Part shown: positions 1 through 7,886 of the stretch, piece after piece
Layout of the letters: each line of letters begins with the position of its first letter
How positions within the stretch are numbered: the first letter of the stretch is position 1
Source: CAZEDU01 sp964511185
GTDB lineage: Bacteria; Myxococcota; Myxococcia; Myxococcales; Myxococcaceae
DNA: 14,076 nucleotides
Reading direction: 5' to 3'
Assembly: GCA_964511185.1 (NCBI GenBank)
Contig: CAZEDU010000130.1
Span: 1-14,076 of the forward strand
The notes under the pieces: model-generated
Told to the model about the DNA's origin: nothing
The model's input: the letters and a program-made list of their open reading frames with translations, nothing else
The model's database searches: none
Made by a program: the position numbers and the translations under genes

Positions 1-1
1 G

Positions 2-595
<594 letters not shown>

Positions 596-607
596 CTGGG
601 CCCAGCA

Positions 608-636
608 GGGGACTGTCCCCAACGGGGACTGTCCCC
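608..636. repeat. Tandem pair of GGGGACTGTCCCC near-palindromes
   Basis: Two identical 13-base units, GGGGACTGTCCCC, lie at 608-620 and 624-636, separated by AAC. Each unit is an interrupted palindrome (GGGGAC / GTCCCC sharing a central base), so each strand can fold. A unit and a degenerate half in the opposite orientation lie at 2519-2545, on the other side of the SDR-like gene. The copies are intergenic, so this looks like a dispersed REP-like element rather than an operator, but that is inference. Confidence 0.6.
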
Positions 637-645
637 GGTTCCCAG

Positions 646-683
646 CGGCCTCCGACTCTCGAGAGTCGGGGGCCGTTTCATTT
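646..683 (+). terminator. Intrinsic terminator of groEL
   Basis: The arms CGGCCTCCGACTCTC (646-660) and GAGAGTCGGGGGCCG (661-675) pair over 15 positions with a single T:G wobble. They are followed by TTTCATTT. The core CCGACTCTCGAGAGTCGG is a perfect palindrome, so the practical loop is the central TCGA. The position, 50 bases after the groEL stop and before the next gene, fits a Rho-independent terminator of the groE transcript. Confidence 0.8.
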
Positions 684-718
684 GAGCGCGGGTCGAGTGG
701 TACAAGCCTGCCGCCCCC

Positions 719-2269
719 ATGAAGAAGCCAGGCTCGGTCCTCCCCTTCCCCCAATTCTCACTCGACGCGCTGCGCGCGAGCGCGGAGGTCATCAAGGCGC
801 TGTCGGTCGACCGCACGCTGCTCAACGCGCTCCCCGAAGAAGAACGAGACGCGCTGCTCGAAGCCGCGGGCCGCCTGGTCCACCCCACCCGGGACGTGAA
901 GTCCCGCCTCGCCAAGGCGCGCCGCCGGGCGCTGAAGGAAGAGAAGCGCAAGAAGGATCGCGAGGCGCTCGCCACCACCAAGATTCGCGAGCTGCGCCGC
1001 GCGCCGATCTTCCAGGCGCCGCTGTTGCCGGAGACCACCGCTCCGTCCACCCCGCGCCGCGTCCTCGAGCAGCCGCGCCACTGCTACGTCTGCAAGGCCG
1101 AGTACCGCGAGCTGCACTTCTTCTACGACGCGATGTGCACCGCGTGCGGCGACTTGAACCACGCCAAGCGGTTTCAGACCGCGGACCTCAACGGCATGAC
1201 GGCGCTGGTCACCGGCGCGCGCGTGAAGATCGGCTACCAGATCGGGCTGATGCACCTCCGCGCCGGCGCGCGGCTCATCGTCAGCACGCGCTTTCCGAAC
1301 GACGCGGCGATGCGCTACGCGCGCGAGCCGGACTTCGAAGCGTGGCGCGACCGGCTCCACATCTACGGCCTCGACCTGCGCCACGCGCCGAGCGTCGAGC
1401 TGTTCGCGCGGCACATCGAGGCCACGTTCGATCGGCTGGACATCCTCATCAACAACGCCGCGCAGACCGTGCGGCGCCCGCCCGGCTTCTACGCGCACCT
1501 GTCGGACCTGGAGAGCAAGCTGGCGCACGAGCTGCCAGCCCATGTCCGCCCGCTGCTCGAAGGGCACGCCCGGTGCGTGGCCCAGCTGAGCCAGCCGCTG
1601 AGCGCCGGGGCCGCGGCCGACGCGCTCGCCCCGAGCTGGCGGAGCAGCGATCCGTCGCTGGGCATTCGCGCGTCGGCCGCGCTGTCGCAGGTGCCGTACG
1701 CGCTCGAGCAGCAGGGCGACGTCGAGGCGCTCTTCCCGAGCGGCCGCTACGACGCGGATCTGCAACAGGTGGACCTGCGCGCGGTGAACACGTGGCGGCT
1801 CACGCTGGCCGAGGTCGCCACCGCCGAGATGCTCGAGGTGCACCTCGTCAACGCCGTCGCGCCGTTCATCCTCTGCGGCAAGCTGAAGGGGCTGATGCTG
1901 CGCGACCGCACCAAGCCCGGCCACATCGTGAACGTGTCGGCGATGGAGGGCAGCTTCTCGCGCGGCACCAAGACCGACAAGCACCCGCACACCAACATGG
2001 CCAAGGCGGCGCTCAACATGATGACGCTCACGTCGGCCAAGGACTACGCGCAGAGCAACCTCTACATGAACGCGGTCGACACCGGCTGGGTGACCGACGA
2101 GGACCCGGCTGTCCACGCCGAGCGCAAGTTGCAGGAGCTCGACTTTCAGCCGCCGCTCGACATCGTCGACGGCGCCGCGCGCGTGGTCGACCCGGTCTTC
2201 CACGCGGTGCGCACCGGCGAACTCACCTGGGGCAACTTCTTCAAGGACTACAAACCCACCGCCTGGTGA
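719..2269 (+). CDS. Atypical short-chain dehydrogenase/reductase-like protein with N-terminal Cys4 knuckle
   Basis: A 516-residue protein with a Rossmann fold of the SDR superfamily but unusual parts. Residues 1-115 are helical and very basic in the middle (around 61-80). Residues 122-143 hold CYVC...CTAC, two CxxC pairs 14 residues apart, a likely zinc knuckle. The SDR fold starts near 158. The cofactor loop reads TGARVKIG (165-172), where classical SDRs have TGxxxGIG, so Lys170 replaces the middle Gly. NNAA (245-248) is intact. About 160 residues then separate it from the catalytic Ser (NVS, Ser407), roughly 100 more than usual. The YxxxK site reads TNMAK, with Lys429 kept and Thr425 where the catalytic Tyr should be. 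Classical dehydrogenase chemistry is therefore doubtful; NAD(P) binding is plausible. The ATG at 719 has no clear Shine-Dalgarno; TACAAG at 701-706 could be a -10 for a near-leaderless mRNA. It appears monocistronic between groEL and a lipoprotein gene. Substrate is unknown. Confidence 0.9.
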   Translation: MKKPGSVLPFPQFSLDALRASAEVIKALSVDRTLLNALPEEERDALLEAAGRLVHPTRDVKSRLAKARRRALKEEKRKKDREALATTKIRELRRAPIFQAPLLPETTAPSTPRRVLEQPRHCYVCKAEYRELHFFYDAMCTACGDLNHAKRFQTADLNGMTALVTGARVKIGYQIGLMHLRAGARLIVSTRFPNDAAMRYAREPDFEAWRDRLHIYGLDLRHAPSVELFARHIEATFDRLDILINNAAQTVRRPPGFYAHLSDLESKLAHELPAHVRPLLEGHARCVAQLSQPLSAGAAADALAPSWRSSDPSLGIRASAALSQVPYALEQQGDVEALFPSGRYDADLQQVDLRAVNTWRLTLAEVATAEMLEVHLVNAVAPFILCGKLKGLMLRDRTKPGHIVNVSAMEGSFSRGTKTDKHPHTNMAKAALNMMTLTSAKDYAQSNLYMNAVDTGWVTDEDPAVHAERKLQELDFQPPLDIVDGAARVVDPVFHAVRTGELTWGNFFKDYKPTAW

Positions 2270-2389
2270 TGACCGACCACCGTCCTTTCGCATGGTTGCC
2301 CGCCCGGTTGGCAGGCAGTGGAGCAGGTCTCCGCACAGTGACGCACCGCGTATTGGGCGAATGTCCGTTGGGTCGAATACTCATTGGTT

Positions 2390-2498
2390 GAGTGCCGGTC
2401 CGCTTCCCGTCCACCCGACACAAGATCCGTGGATTTGGCCCAAAGCCCCCGGGGACGTGAGCGACGCGGGACGGGCATCCCAAAGCGGGCCGGCACTC
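2390..2498. repeat. 109-base stretch bounded by an imperfect 16-base inverted repeat
   Basis: The left arm GAGTGCCGGTCCGCTT (2390-2405) and right arm AAGCGGGCCGGCACTC (2483-2498) are reverse complements except for one position, which is T:G on the plus strand. Just inside, CCCGTCC (2406-2412) faces GGACGGG (2469-2475) across a 7-base bulge, so the pairing continues. The right arm is followed by GATTTTCCC. The interior does not code for anything recognisable. It could be a MITE-like remnant or a folded RNA. I see no clear target-site duplication. Confidence 0.55.
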
Positions 2499-2518
2499 GA
2501 TTTTCCCAGTCCTTCTGG

Positions 2519-2545
2519 TGACAGCCCCCTTCGGGGACAGTCCCC
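2519..2545. repeat. Second GGGGAC(A/T)GTCCCC element, inverted relative to the 608-636 copy
   Basis: GGGGACAGTCCCC at 2533-2545 is the exact reverse complement of the unit seen twice at 608-636. A degenerate half, TGACAGCCCC, begins at 2519, separated by a short linker. This is the same two-unit arrangement in the opposite orientation. The two elements bracket the SDR-like gene and the inverted-repeat region. Confidence 0.6.
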
Positions 2546-2562
2546 CGTTTTTGCGGCAGACT
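2534..2562 (+). promoter_or_regulatory. Candidate promoter for the lipoprotein gene
   Basis: GGGACA (2534-2539), 17 bases, then CAGACT (2557-2562) resembles a -35/-10 pair (four of six matches to TTGACA; a weak TANNNT). It lies 7 bases before the GTG start, which would give a leaderless or near-leaderless mRNA. The -35 lies inside the repeat element. The matches are weak, so this is only a candidate. Confidence 0.25.
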
Positions 2563-2569
2563 CCGGAGC

Positions 2570-3595
2570 GTGCGGCTGAGGGGGATTGCAGCGGTTCTGG
2601 GCCTGGCGGCGTTCGCCTGTGCCTGCAAGTCGGGGCCGAGCGCCACGGTGCGCCTCGACCCCAACACGCGGATCTCGGCGATCATCGTCTATCCCTTCGG
2701 CTTTCGTTGGGACGAGCCGGCGTACCGCTCCTTCGAGCTGTCGCAGCGCCTCATCGCCGCCATCGACCCAAGGGTCGGCGCGCGCGTGCTGCTCTTTGGC
2801 CCTCCCGAGTTCAAGGTGTTTCGGCTCGAGGACGACAACCCTTGGGCCGCGAGCACCGCCCTGCCGCTCCTGCCGGCGCACAGCGTCCGCCCCGACGCCG
2901 CGGTGGTGCTGCGCGCCTGGGGCGAAAAGCGCATCGTCGATGGCCAGAAGGAGCTGATGAACACCCAGGGCAAGCGGGTCGGCACGACGACCGTGCAGCA
3001 GACCACCTACTTCGGCCGGGTCGAGGTGCTCCACCCGACGACGCAGGCGGTGATCGTCGAAGTGACCGGCGAGGCGCCGGTCGACCCCTTCGGAGAGCAG
3101 GCCGAAGAGACGGGCGACAAGTCCCCCGAGCTGACCGCGCTGATGGAGCGGCTGGCGATCGAAGCGGTGACCGCGCTGGAGCCGGCGCTCACCCCCCCGC
3201 CCAGCGCGCAGAGCAACGCGCTGCCCGAAGACGTGTCGTTCGCGTTCATTGCGCGCGCGGCGCTCGAGTACGCCGACCAGGGACGACCGTCGATCGCCGA
3301 GCAGAAGGAGCAGATCGACGCGCTCGAGCTCGAGCTGCTCACCCAAGATCGAATCCGCTTCGCCAACCCGGGCATCCAGGAGGACGAGCTCTCCAAGCTG
3401 GTGCGGCTGCCGGCCGGGCTTTACGTGCGCAGCGCGCCGGCCGCGTGGAAGCTCGCCCGCGGCGACGTCATCATCCGCATCGACAATGAGCCGGCGTTGC
3501 CGTGCCGGTGGCAGCGCGTGCGGCTGTCGCCGGTGCCGGTCTCGCTCAAGGTGCGGCGCGCGACCGGTGAGATGGCCGAGGTGCTCTTTCCTTGA
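2570..3595 (+). CDS. Predicted outer-membrane/periplasmic lipoprotein with PDZ-like C-terminus
   Basis: A 341-residue protein starting at GTG 2570; no other start upstream is in frame. GGAG lies only about 2 bases before the GTG, too close to be a good ribosome site. The N-terminus MRLRGIAAVLGLAAFACAC is a short signal peptide ending in a lipobox-like region, with Cys17 or Cys19 as the probable lipidated residue. Residues ~27-215 form an alpha/beta region of unknown family that opens with ISAIIVYPFGF. A Pro/Ser linker (~210-220) and a charged helix (~240-262, many Glu/Gln) follow. The last ~60 residues, with GLYVRSAPA (from ~283) and GDVIIRIDNEPA (298-309), look like the core of a PDZ domain, which usually binds peptide ends or acts as a scaffold. 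It is convergent with the next gene, 10 bases apart. The lipoprotein call is fairly safe; the PDZ assignment is by motif only and the function is unknown. Confidence 0.85.
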   Translation: MRLRGIAAVLGLAAFACACKSGPSATVRLDPNTRISAIIVYPFGFRWDEPAYRSFELSQRLIAAIDPRVGARVLLFGPPEFKVFRLEDDNPWAASTALPLLPAHSVRPDAAVVLRAWGEKRIVDGQKELMNTQGKRVGTTTVQQTTYFGRVEVLHPTTQAVIVEVTGEAPVDPFGEQAEETGDKSPELTALMERLAIEAVTALEPALTPPPSAQSNALPEDVSFAFIARAALEYADQGRPSIAEQKEQIDALELELLTQDRIRFANPGIQEDELSKLVRLPAGLYVRSAPAAWKLARGDVIIRIDNEPALPCRWQRVRLSPVPVSLKVRRATGEMAEVLFP

Positions 3596-3605
3596 GCGCG
3601 CTGGC

Positions 3606-4019
3606 CTAAAACAGCGCCTCGATGGTCCGCCGGAACGTCTCGTGTACCCACCGGGGCGCGAGGAGGATCGGCCCCCCGAGCGTCAGGGCCAGCGCCACCG
3701 AGAGCCCGGCGGACAGCCGCGGGTACTTGTCGAGCGAGCTCTGCAGCGCGATGAGCGCGACGAGCATCGTCGCCGAGATCGCGAGCGCGATGGGGCCCGC
3801 GAACCCCACGACGCGCAGGCCGAGGGAGATCGCCGCGAACGCGAAGAGGTTGACCACGTCGCGCCCGTTCGACGCCCACCAGGTCGAGCCCTCGGTGGCG
3901 CGCGGCTGAAACTGCAGCCGCTCGAGCAGCGCGGCCACGCACAGCACGCCGACGAAGACGAGCGCGGCCAGGTAGCTCATCGGCGGAGACAGCGCGCGGT
4001 AGGTCCCGAGCTCTTCCAC
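3606..4019 (-). CDS. Small four-helix integral membrane protein, function unknown
   Basis: A 137-residue protein with four hydrophobic segments at about residues 15-32, 55-72, 73-92 and 103-121, joined by short charged loops. The loop after helix 1 (LERLQFQPR...STWWASNGRD) is the longest and most polar. The C-terminus, RWVHETFRRTIEALF, is amphipathic and basic. The start is uncertain. GTG 4019 gives the full frame, while an ATG at 3980 (MSYLAAL) would begin just before the first helix and give 124 residues; neither has a clear Shine-Dalgarno. It lies 81 bases downstream of smc on the same strand with no obvious terminator between, so it may be co-transcribed. That does not by itself imply a chromosome-segregation role. 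I do not recognise the family. A longer minus-strand frame covering 3421-4083 is rejected because it overlaps the lipoprotein gene and has no membrane or family features. Confidence 0.75.
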   Translation of the reverse strand: MEELGTYRALSPPMSYLAALVFVGVLCVAALLERLQFQPRATEGSTWWASNGRDVVNLFAFAAISLGLRVVGFAGPIALAISATMLVALIALQSSLDKYPRLSAGLSVALALTLGGPILLAPRWVHETFRRTIEALF

Positions 4020-4100
4020 GAAGCGGAAAGATGACGTCGGCCGAGCGGAATTCCAAGCGCGCGCGGCGCGTGGGACCGTTCAACAGCCGACGTCGGGCGG

Positions 4101-7100
4101 TCAGGCGACCTGGTTGGTGTTCGCCGCGACCGCTTCCTTCATGCGCACCGAGACCAGCTTCGAGATGCCGGGCTCTTCCATCGTGACGCCGTACAGCGTG
4201 TCGACGACCTCCATCGTGCGCTTGTTGTGGGTGATGAGGATGAACTGCGACTGCTTGCTCATCTCCTTCACCATCTCGTTGTAGCGGCCGACGTTCGCCT
4301 CATCGAGCGGCGCGTCGACCTCGTCGAGCAGGCAGAACGGCGTCGGCTTGATGAGGAAGATGGCGAAGATCAGCGACACCGCGGTGAGCGCCTTCTCGCC
4401 GCCGGAGAGCAGCCCCACGTTCTGCAGCTTCTTGCCGGGCGGCTGCGCGATGATCTCCACGCCCGGCTCCTGGCCCGGGCCTTCGTCGGTCAGCACCAAC
4501 CCGGCGCGGCCGCCGCCGAACAGCCGCGGGAAGATCTGCTGGAACTTCTCGTTGACGATCTCGAACGTCTGCTTGAACCGCTCGCGGCTGGTCTTGTCGA
4601 TCTTCACGATCGCCGCCTTGAGCTGCTCGAGCGACGACACGAGGTCCTTCTGCTGGCCCGAGAGGAACTCGAAGCGCTTGGCCAGCTCGGCGTGCTCTTC
4701 GATCGCGGTGAGGTTGATCTCCCCCATGCGCTCGAGCTGCGCGCGCAGCTCCTTCAGCTCGGGCTCGACCTCCGCCGAGAGCGGCTTGAGCAGGTGGTAG
4801 GTGTGCAGCGCGTGGATGAGCGGGACTTGGTGCCGCTCCTCCACCTGCGCGAGCAGGTGCTCGAGCTCGAGCGTCAGCTCGCGCTCCTTGAGCGAGATCT
4901 GCGACAGCCCCTGCGTGAGCTGGTCCAACCGGCCGCGCAGCTGGCGCAGCTCGGCGTCCTGCTCCCGCACCTGCACCGTCGCCTCGCCGTGGGCGCCGCG
5001 CATCGCCTCGAGCCGCTGGCGCGCCTCCTCCAGCTCGGCCTCGCGCGCCACGCGGGTGCTCTCGGTCTCGCCGATGCGCGCGTCCAGCTCGGCCAGCCTC
5101 GTGGTGCCCTCGGTGAGCGCCTCGGCCAGCCGCTGCAGCCGCTCGGTGACCTCGACCACCTGCGCGCGCCGCTGCTCGAGCTCCTTCTTGCCCGCCTCGG
5201 ACTTCTCGGCCTGCGACGCCACCTGCACGCGCAGCTGCGTCACCTGGTCGCTCAAGGCCTCGGCCTTGCGCTTGAGCGTGTCGAGCTCCGCGGAGAGCTG
5301 CCGCACGCGCTCGTCGCGCGACTCCTTCTCGGCCTGCCCGTGCGCGAGCTCGCCGCGCGAGGCCTCCTCGTCGCGCTGCACCTGCTCGAGCTGCCCGCGA
5401 AGCTGCGCTTCCTCTTGATCGAGCACCGTGAGCCGCTCGCGGAGCTTCGCCAGGTCGGCGGCGGCCTTGTGCAGGTCCTTCTCTTGCGTCGCCAGGTTCA
5501 GCTCTTCGGCGTGCTGGTTCTTCGCCAGCCCCTTGAGCACGCCCTCGGTGTGACCCATCTGCTTCTGCAGGGCGTAGTGGTGGGTGATGACGTCGTTGTA
5601 CAGCCCCTCGACGCGCGCCACCTCGGCCGACAGCTCGGCGATCTCGCGCTTCTTCTGCAGCGCGCCGATGGCCGGGCCTTCGAGCATGCCGCCCGTCACC
5701 ACGCCGCCCGGGCGGATCACCTCACCGTCGAGCGTGACGAGCGTGAAGGCCTCGCCGCCCGACTCGGCGTAGGCGCGCGCGCTCGCCAGGTCCTGCAGGA
5801 TGACCACGTCGCCCAGGAGCGAATCGACGACGGGCTGGAGCGCCTCTTCGCACCGGACCTCGCTGACCGCCGCGGCGAGCACGCCAGGGCGCGACAGGTC
5901 GGGCTGCGGCCGCTCGCGCGCGCCAAGCCCCTCCACCGGCACGAAGGTCGAGCGGCCTTCGGAGATCGACTTGAGGTGCTCGACCAGCTCGAAGCCCTTG
6001 GCCCGGCTCTCGACGATCACGTGCTGGAGCCGGTCCCCCAGCGCCGCCTCGATCGCGCGCTCGTACTGTGAGCTCGTCGAGACGACGTCCGAGACCAGGC
6101 CGAAGATCCCCTCGGCCCGCGGGTCGACGCCGGAGCGCCGCATCACCGCGCGCACACCGCGATCGAACCCTTCGTAGTTGCGCTGAATCTCCTCCAGCGA
6201 GTGCAGCCGGCTGCGCTTGTCGGCGAGCTCCTCGCGCAGGGCGATGACGCGCACCTCGCTCTCGGCGAACTCCTGGCGCGTCTGGGTGAGCGCGCGCTCC
6301 TCCTCGCCGCGGCGCTCGGCGATCTCCTGCGCCAGCTGGCGGGAGATGCCGACCCGGCCGTGGACCTCGGAGCGCATCGCCTCGAGCAGCTGCTCTTCCT
6401 GCTGGAGCGTCTGGGCCTCGGCGCGGTTCTTCGCCCGGCGCTGCTCCAGGTCGCCGCGCGCGCGGCTCAAGCCGCTCAGGTTCGACTCGTGGTTCGCCAA
6501 GCGGCCCGCCAGCTCGACCAGCTCGGCGCGCTCCCGATCGAGCCGCTGCAGCACGTCCGCCTCGAGCGCGAGCACGCGCCGGAGCTCTTCTTGCGCCACC
6601 TGCAGCGCGACCTCTTCTTCCTTCCCGGTCGCCTCGGCGGTGAGCTGATCCGCCTCGAGCTGGGTGATGAGCCCGCGCAGCTCGGCCTCGCGCTCGGTGA
6701 GCGACTGTGCCTCGTCGCGCGCTTGATCCACCCGGCGCTGCGTCGCCTCCACGTCGGCGCGCCAGTGCGCGAGGTTCTGCGCGTCGAGCTGCGCCTGGCT
6801 CTCCAGCGTGTGCACGCGGCTGGCCTCGGCCTCGATGGCGATGCCCTCGGCCTCGAGCTGCTCGCGGCGGCCGGCGATGGCCTCTTCCATCCCGCGGACC
6901 TGCTCGAACAGCGCGCGCTCTTCGCCGGTGACGCTCTCCAGCTTGAGGCTCAGCACCTTTCGCTCGGCGTGGAGCTCCAGGTACCGGTGCGACGCCTGGT
7001 GCAGCTCGATCTCGCGCAGGCGCGCCTTGAGCTTCTTGTACTTCTCCGCCTTCTTGGCCTGGCGATCGAGCGCGTCGAGCCGCTTCTCGAGCTCGTTCAC

Positions 7101-7694
7101 GATGTCGGTCACCCGGAGCAGGTTCGCCTGGGTGTGCTCCATCTTGCGCTCGGCGGCCTTGCGGCGCGCCTTGTACTTGGTGACGCCGGCCGCTTCTTCG
7201 ATGAACGAGCGCCGGTCCTCCGGCTTGGCCGAGACGATGAGCCCGACGCGCCCCTGCTCGATGATCGAGTACGCCCGCGTGCCGACGCCGGTGCCCAGGA
7301 ACAGCTCGGTGATGTCGAGCAGGCGGCAGGAGGTCTTGTTGATCAGGTACTCGCTCTCCCCCGAGCGGAAGAGCCGGCGGGTGACCGAGACCTCCGGCAG
7401 GCCCGCGTACTGCGGCGCCAGGACGTCGCCCTCTTCGACCTTGAAGGTGAGCGTGACCTCGGCCATCGAGAGCGGCGGCTTGCTCTCGGAGCCGTTGAAG
7501 ATCACGTCCTCCATGCCGCGGCCGCGCAGGTTCTTCGCGCTCTGCTCGCCCATGCTCCAGCGAATCGCGTCGACCACGTTCGACTTGCCGCAGCCGTTGG
7601 GGCCGACGATGCCGGTCACGCCGTCATCGAAGGTGAAGACAGACCGGTCCATGAACGACTTGAAACCGGTGATGTCCAGGCGACGAATCCGCAT
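4101..7694 (-). CDS. smc: Chromosome partition protein SMC
   Basis: A 1197-residue structural-maintenance-of-chromosomes ATPase, full length for bacterial SMC (about 1150-1200). The homodimer, with ScpA and ScpB, loads at parS/origin regions and aligns the chromosome arms so that sister origins separate. Domain order: ATPase head N-half with Walker A GPNGCGKS (31-38) and Q-loop region WSMGEQSAKNLRG (~46-58); first coiled coil ~175-505; hinge ~515-675 with GIFGLVSDVV and the glycine-rich GGVVTGGMLEG; second coiled coil ~680-1010; head C-half with the ABC signature LSGGEK (1096-1101), Walker B FCLLDEVDAPLDEAN (Asp1124/Glu1125) and the switch His in ILITHNKRTME. The ATG at 7694 has AAGGAG 10 bases upstream. 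scpA and scpB are not in the window. The 192 bases upstream are shared with a divergent gene. No defect is visible. Confidence 0.97.
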   Translation of the reverse strand: MRIRRLDITGFKSFMDRSVFTFDDGVTGIVGPNGCGKSNVVDAIRWSMGEQSAKNLRGRGMEDVIFNGSESKPPLSMAEVTLTFKVEEGDVLAPQYAGLPEVSVTRRLFRSGESEYLINKTSCRLLDITELFLGTGVGTRAYSIIEQGRVGLIVSAKPEDRRSFIEEAAGVTKYKARRKAAERKMEHTQANLLRVTDIVNELEKRLDALDRQAKKAEKYKKLKARLREIELHQASHRYLELHAERKVLSLKLESVTGEERALFEQVRGMEEAIAGRREQLEAEGIAIEAEASRVHTLESQAQLDAQNLAHWRADVEATQRRVDQARDEAQSLTEREAELRGLITQLEADQLTAEATGKEEEVALQVAQEELRRVLALEADVLQRLDRERAELVELAGRLANHESNLSGLSRARGDLEQRRAKNRAEAQTLQQEEQLLEAMRSEVHGRVGISRQLAQEIAERRGEEERALTQTRQEFAESEVRVIALREELADKRSRLHSLEEIQRNYEGFDRGVRAVMRRSGVDPRAEGIFGLVSDVVSTSSQYERAIEAALGDRLQHVIVESRAKGFELVEHLKSISEGRSTFVPVEGLGARERPQPDLSRPGVLAAAVSEVRCEEALQPVVDSLLGDVVILQDLASARAYAESGGEAFTLVTLDGEVIRPGGVVTGGMLEGPAIGALQKKREIAELSAEVARVEGLYNDVITHHYALQKQMGHTEGVLKGLAKNQHAEELNLATQEKDLHKAAADLAKLRERLTVLDQEEAQLRGQLEQVQRDEEASRGELAHGQAEKESRDERVRQLSAELDTLKRKAEALSDQVTQLRVQVASQAEKSEAGKKELEQRRAQVVEVTERLQRLAEALTEGTTRLAELDARIGETESTRVAREAELEEARQRLEAMRGAHGEATVQVREQDAELRQLRGRLDQLTQGLSQISLKERELTLELEHLLAQVEERHQVPLIHALHTYHLLKPLSAEVEPELKELRAQLERMGEINLTAIEEHAELAKRFEFLSGQQKDLVSSLEQLKAAIVKIDKTSRERFKQTFEIVNEKFQQIFPRLFGGGRAGLVLTDEGPGQEPGVEIIAQPPGKKLQNVGLLSGGEKALTAVSLIFAIFLIKPTPFCLLDEVDAPLDEANVGRYNEMVKEMSKQSQFILITHNKRTMEVVDTLYGVTMEEPGISKLVSVRMKEAVAANTNQVA

Positions 7695-7886
7695 GGAGGA
7701 GCCACTCCTTCAGGGTGGGCTAGAACGCGCCGGAGGCCGAAAAATCGCGGGTTGCGCACGTTCGTGTACCACGCGGGGAAATCGTGGATCAAGCGTGACG
7801 CTACGGTCAGTGACGATACGTGAACCTTCACATATCGCCGGCGTCGCCAGGGCGCTGCATCCGCGGAATGACTAGACTTCGGGCCA
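7695..7886. promoter_or_regulatory. Divergent intergenic region between smc and a secreted-protein gene
   Basis: These 192 bases must carry promoters for both directions. On the plus side, TAGACT (7873-7878) sits 8 bases before the ATG at 7887, a plausible -10 for a leaderless mRNA, but no good -35 is visible at the right distance. The symmetric GTGAACCTTCAC (7820-7831) and two copies of GTGACG just upstream of it are possible protein-binding sites. No small gene or RNA is recognisable. Confidence 0.35.

Larger units (their letters stand above)
2270..2569. other. 300-base intergenic region without a convincing gene
   Basis: Open frames exist on both strands here (for example 2292-2579 plus and 2241-2483 minus). 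Their translations are Pro/Ser/Arg-rich, match no family I know, run into neighbouring genes or repeats, and lack ribosome binding sites. The stretch holds a short near-direct repeat, TTGGGCGAAT at 2353-2362 and TTGGGTCGAAT at 2368-2378. It also holds a 16-base imperfect inverted repeat (2390-2405 / 2483-2498) and a GGGGACAGTCCCC element (2533-2545). Its base use is more mixed than that of the flanking genes. It could be a decayed mobile element or a structured non-coding region. Confidence 0.5.

Noticed and set aside
758..2293. 511-residue minus-strand frame opposite the SDR gene
   Set aside because: The translation is low-complexity Val/Arg/Ala/His without any family motif, while the plus strand carries SDR motifs.
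2292..2579. 95-residue plus-strand frame in the gap after the SDR gene
   Set aside because: It runs through the inverted repeat and the GGGGACAGTCCCC element, has no ribosome site and ends inside the lipoprotein gene.
3421..4083. 220-residue minus-strand frame overlapping the small membrane protein and the lipoprotein gene
   Set aside because: It overlaps two better-supported genes, and its translation is Arg/Ala-rich with no hydrophobic segments or known motif.
4227..7823. Two long plus-strand frames (614 and 540 residues) opposite smc
   Set aside because: They are Leu/Arg/Glu-rich mirrors of the SMC coiled coils; the minus strand has every SMC motif in order.
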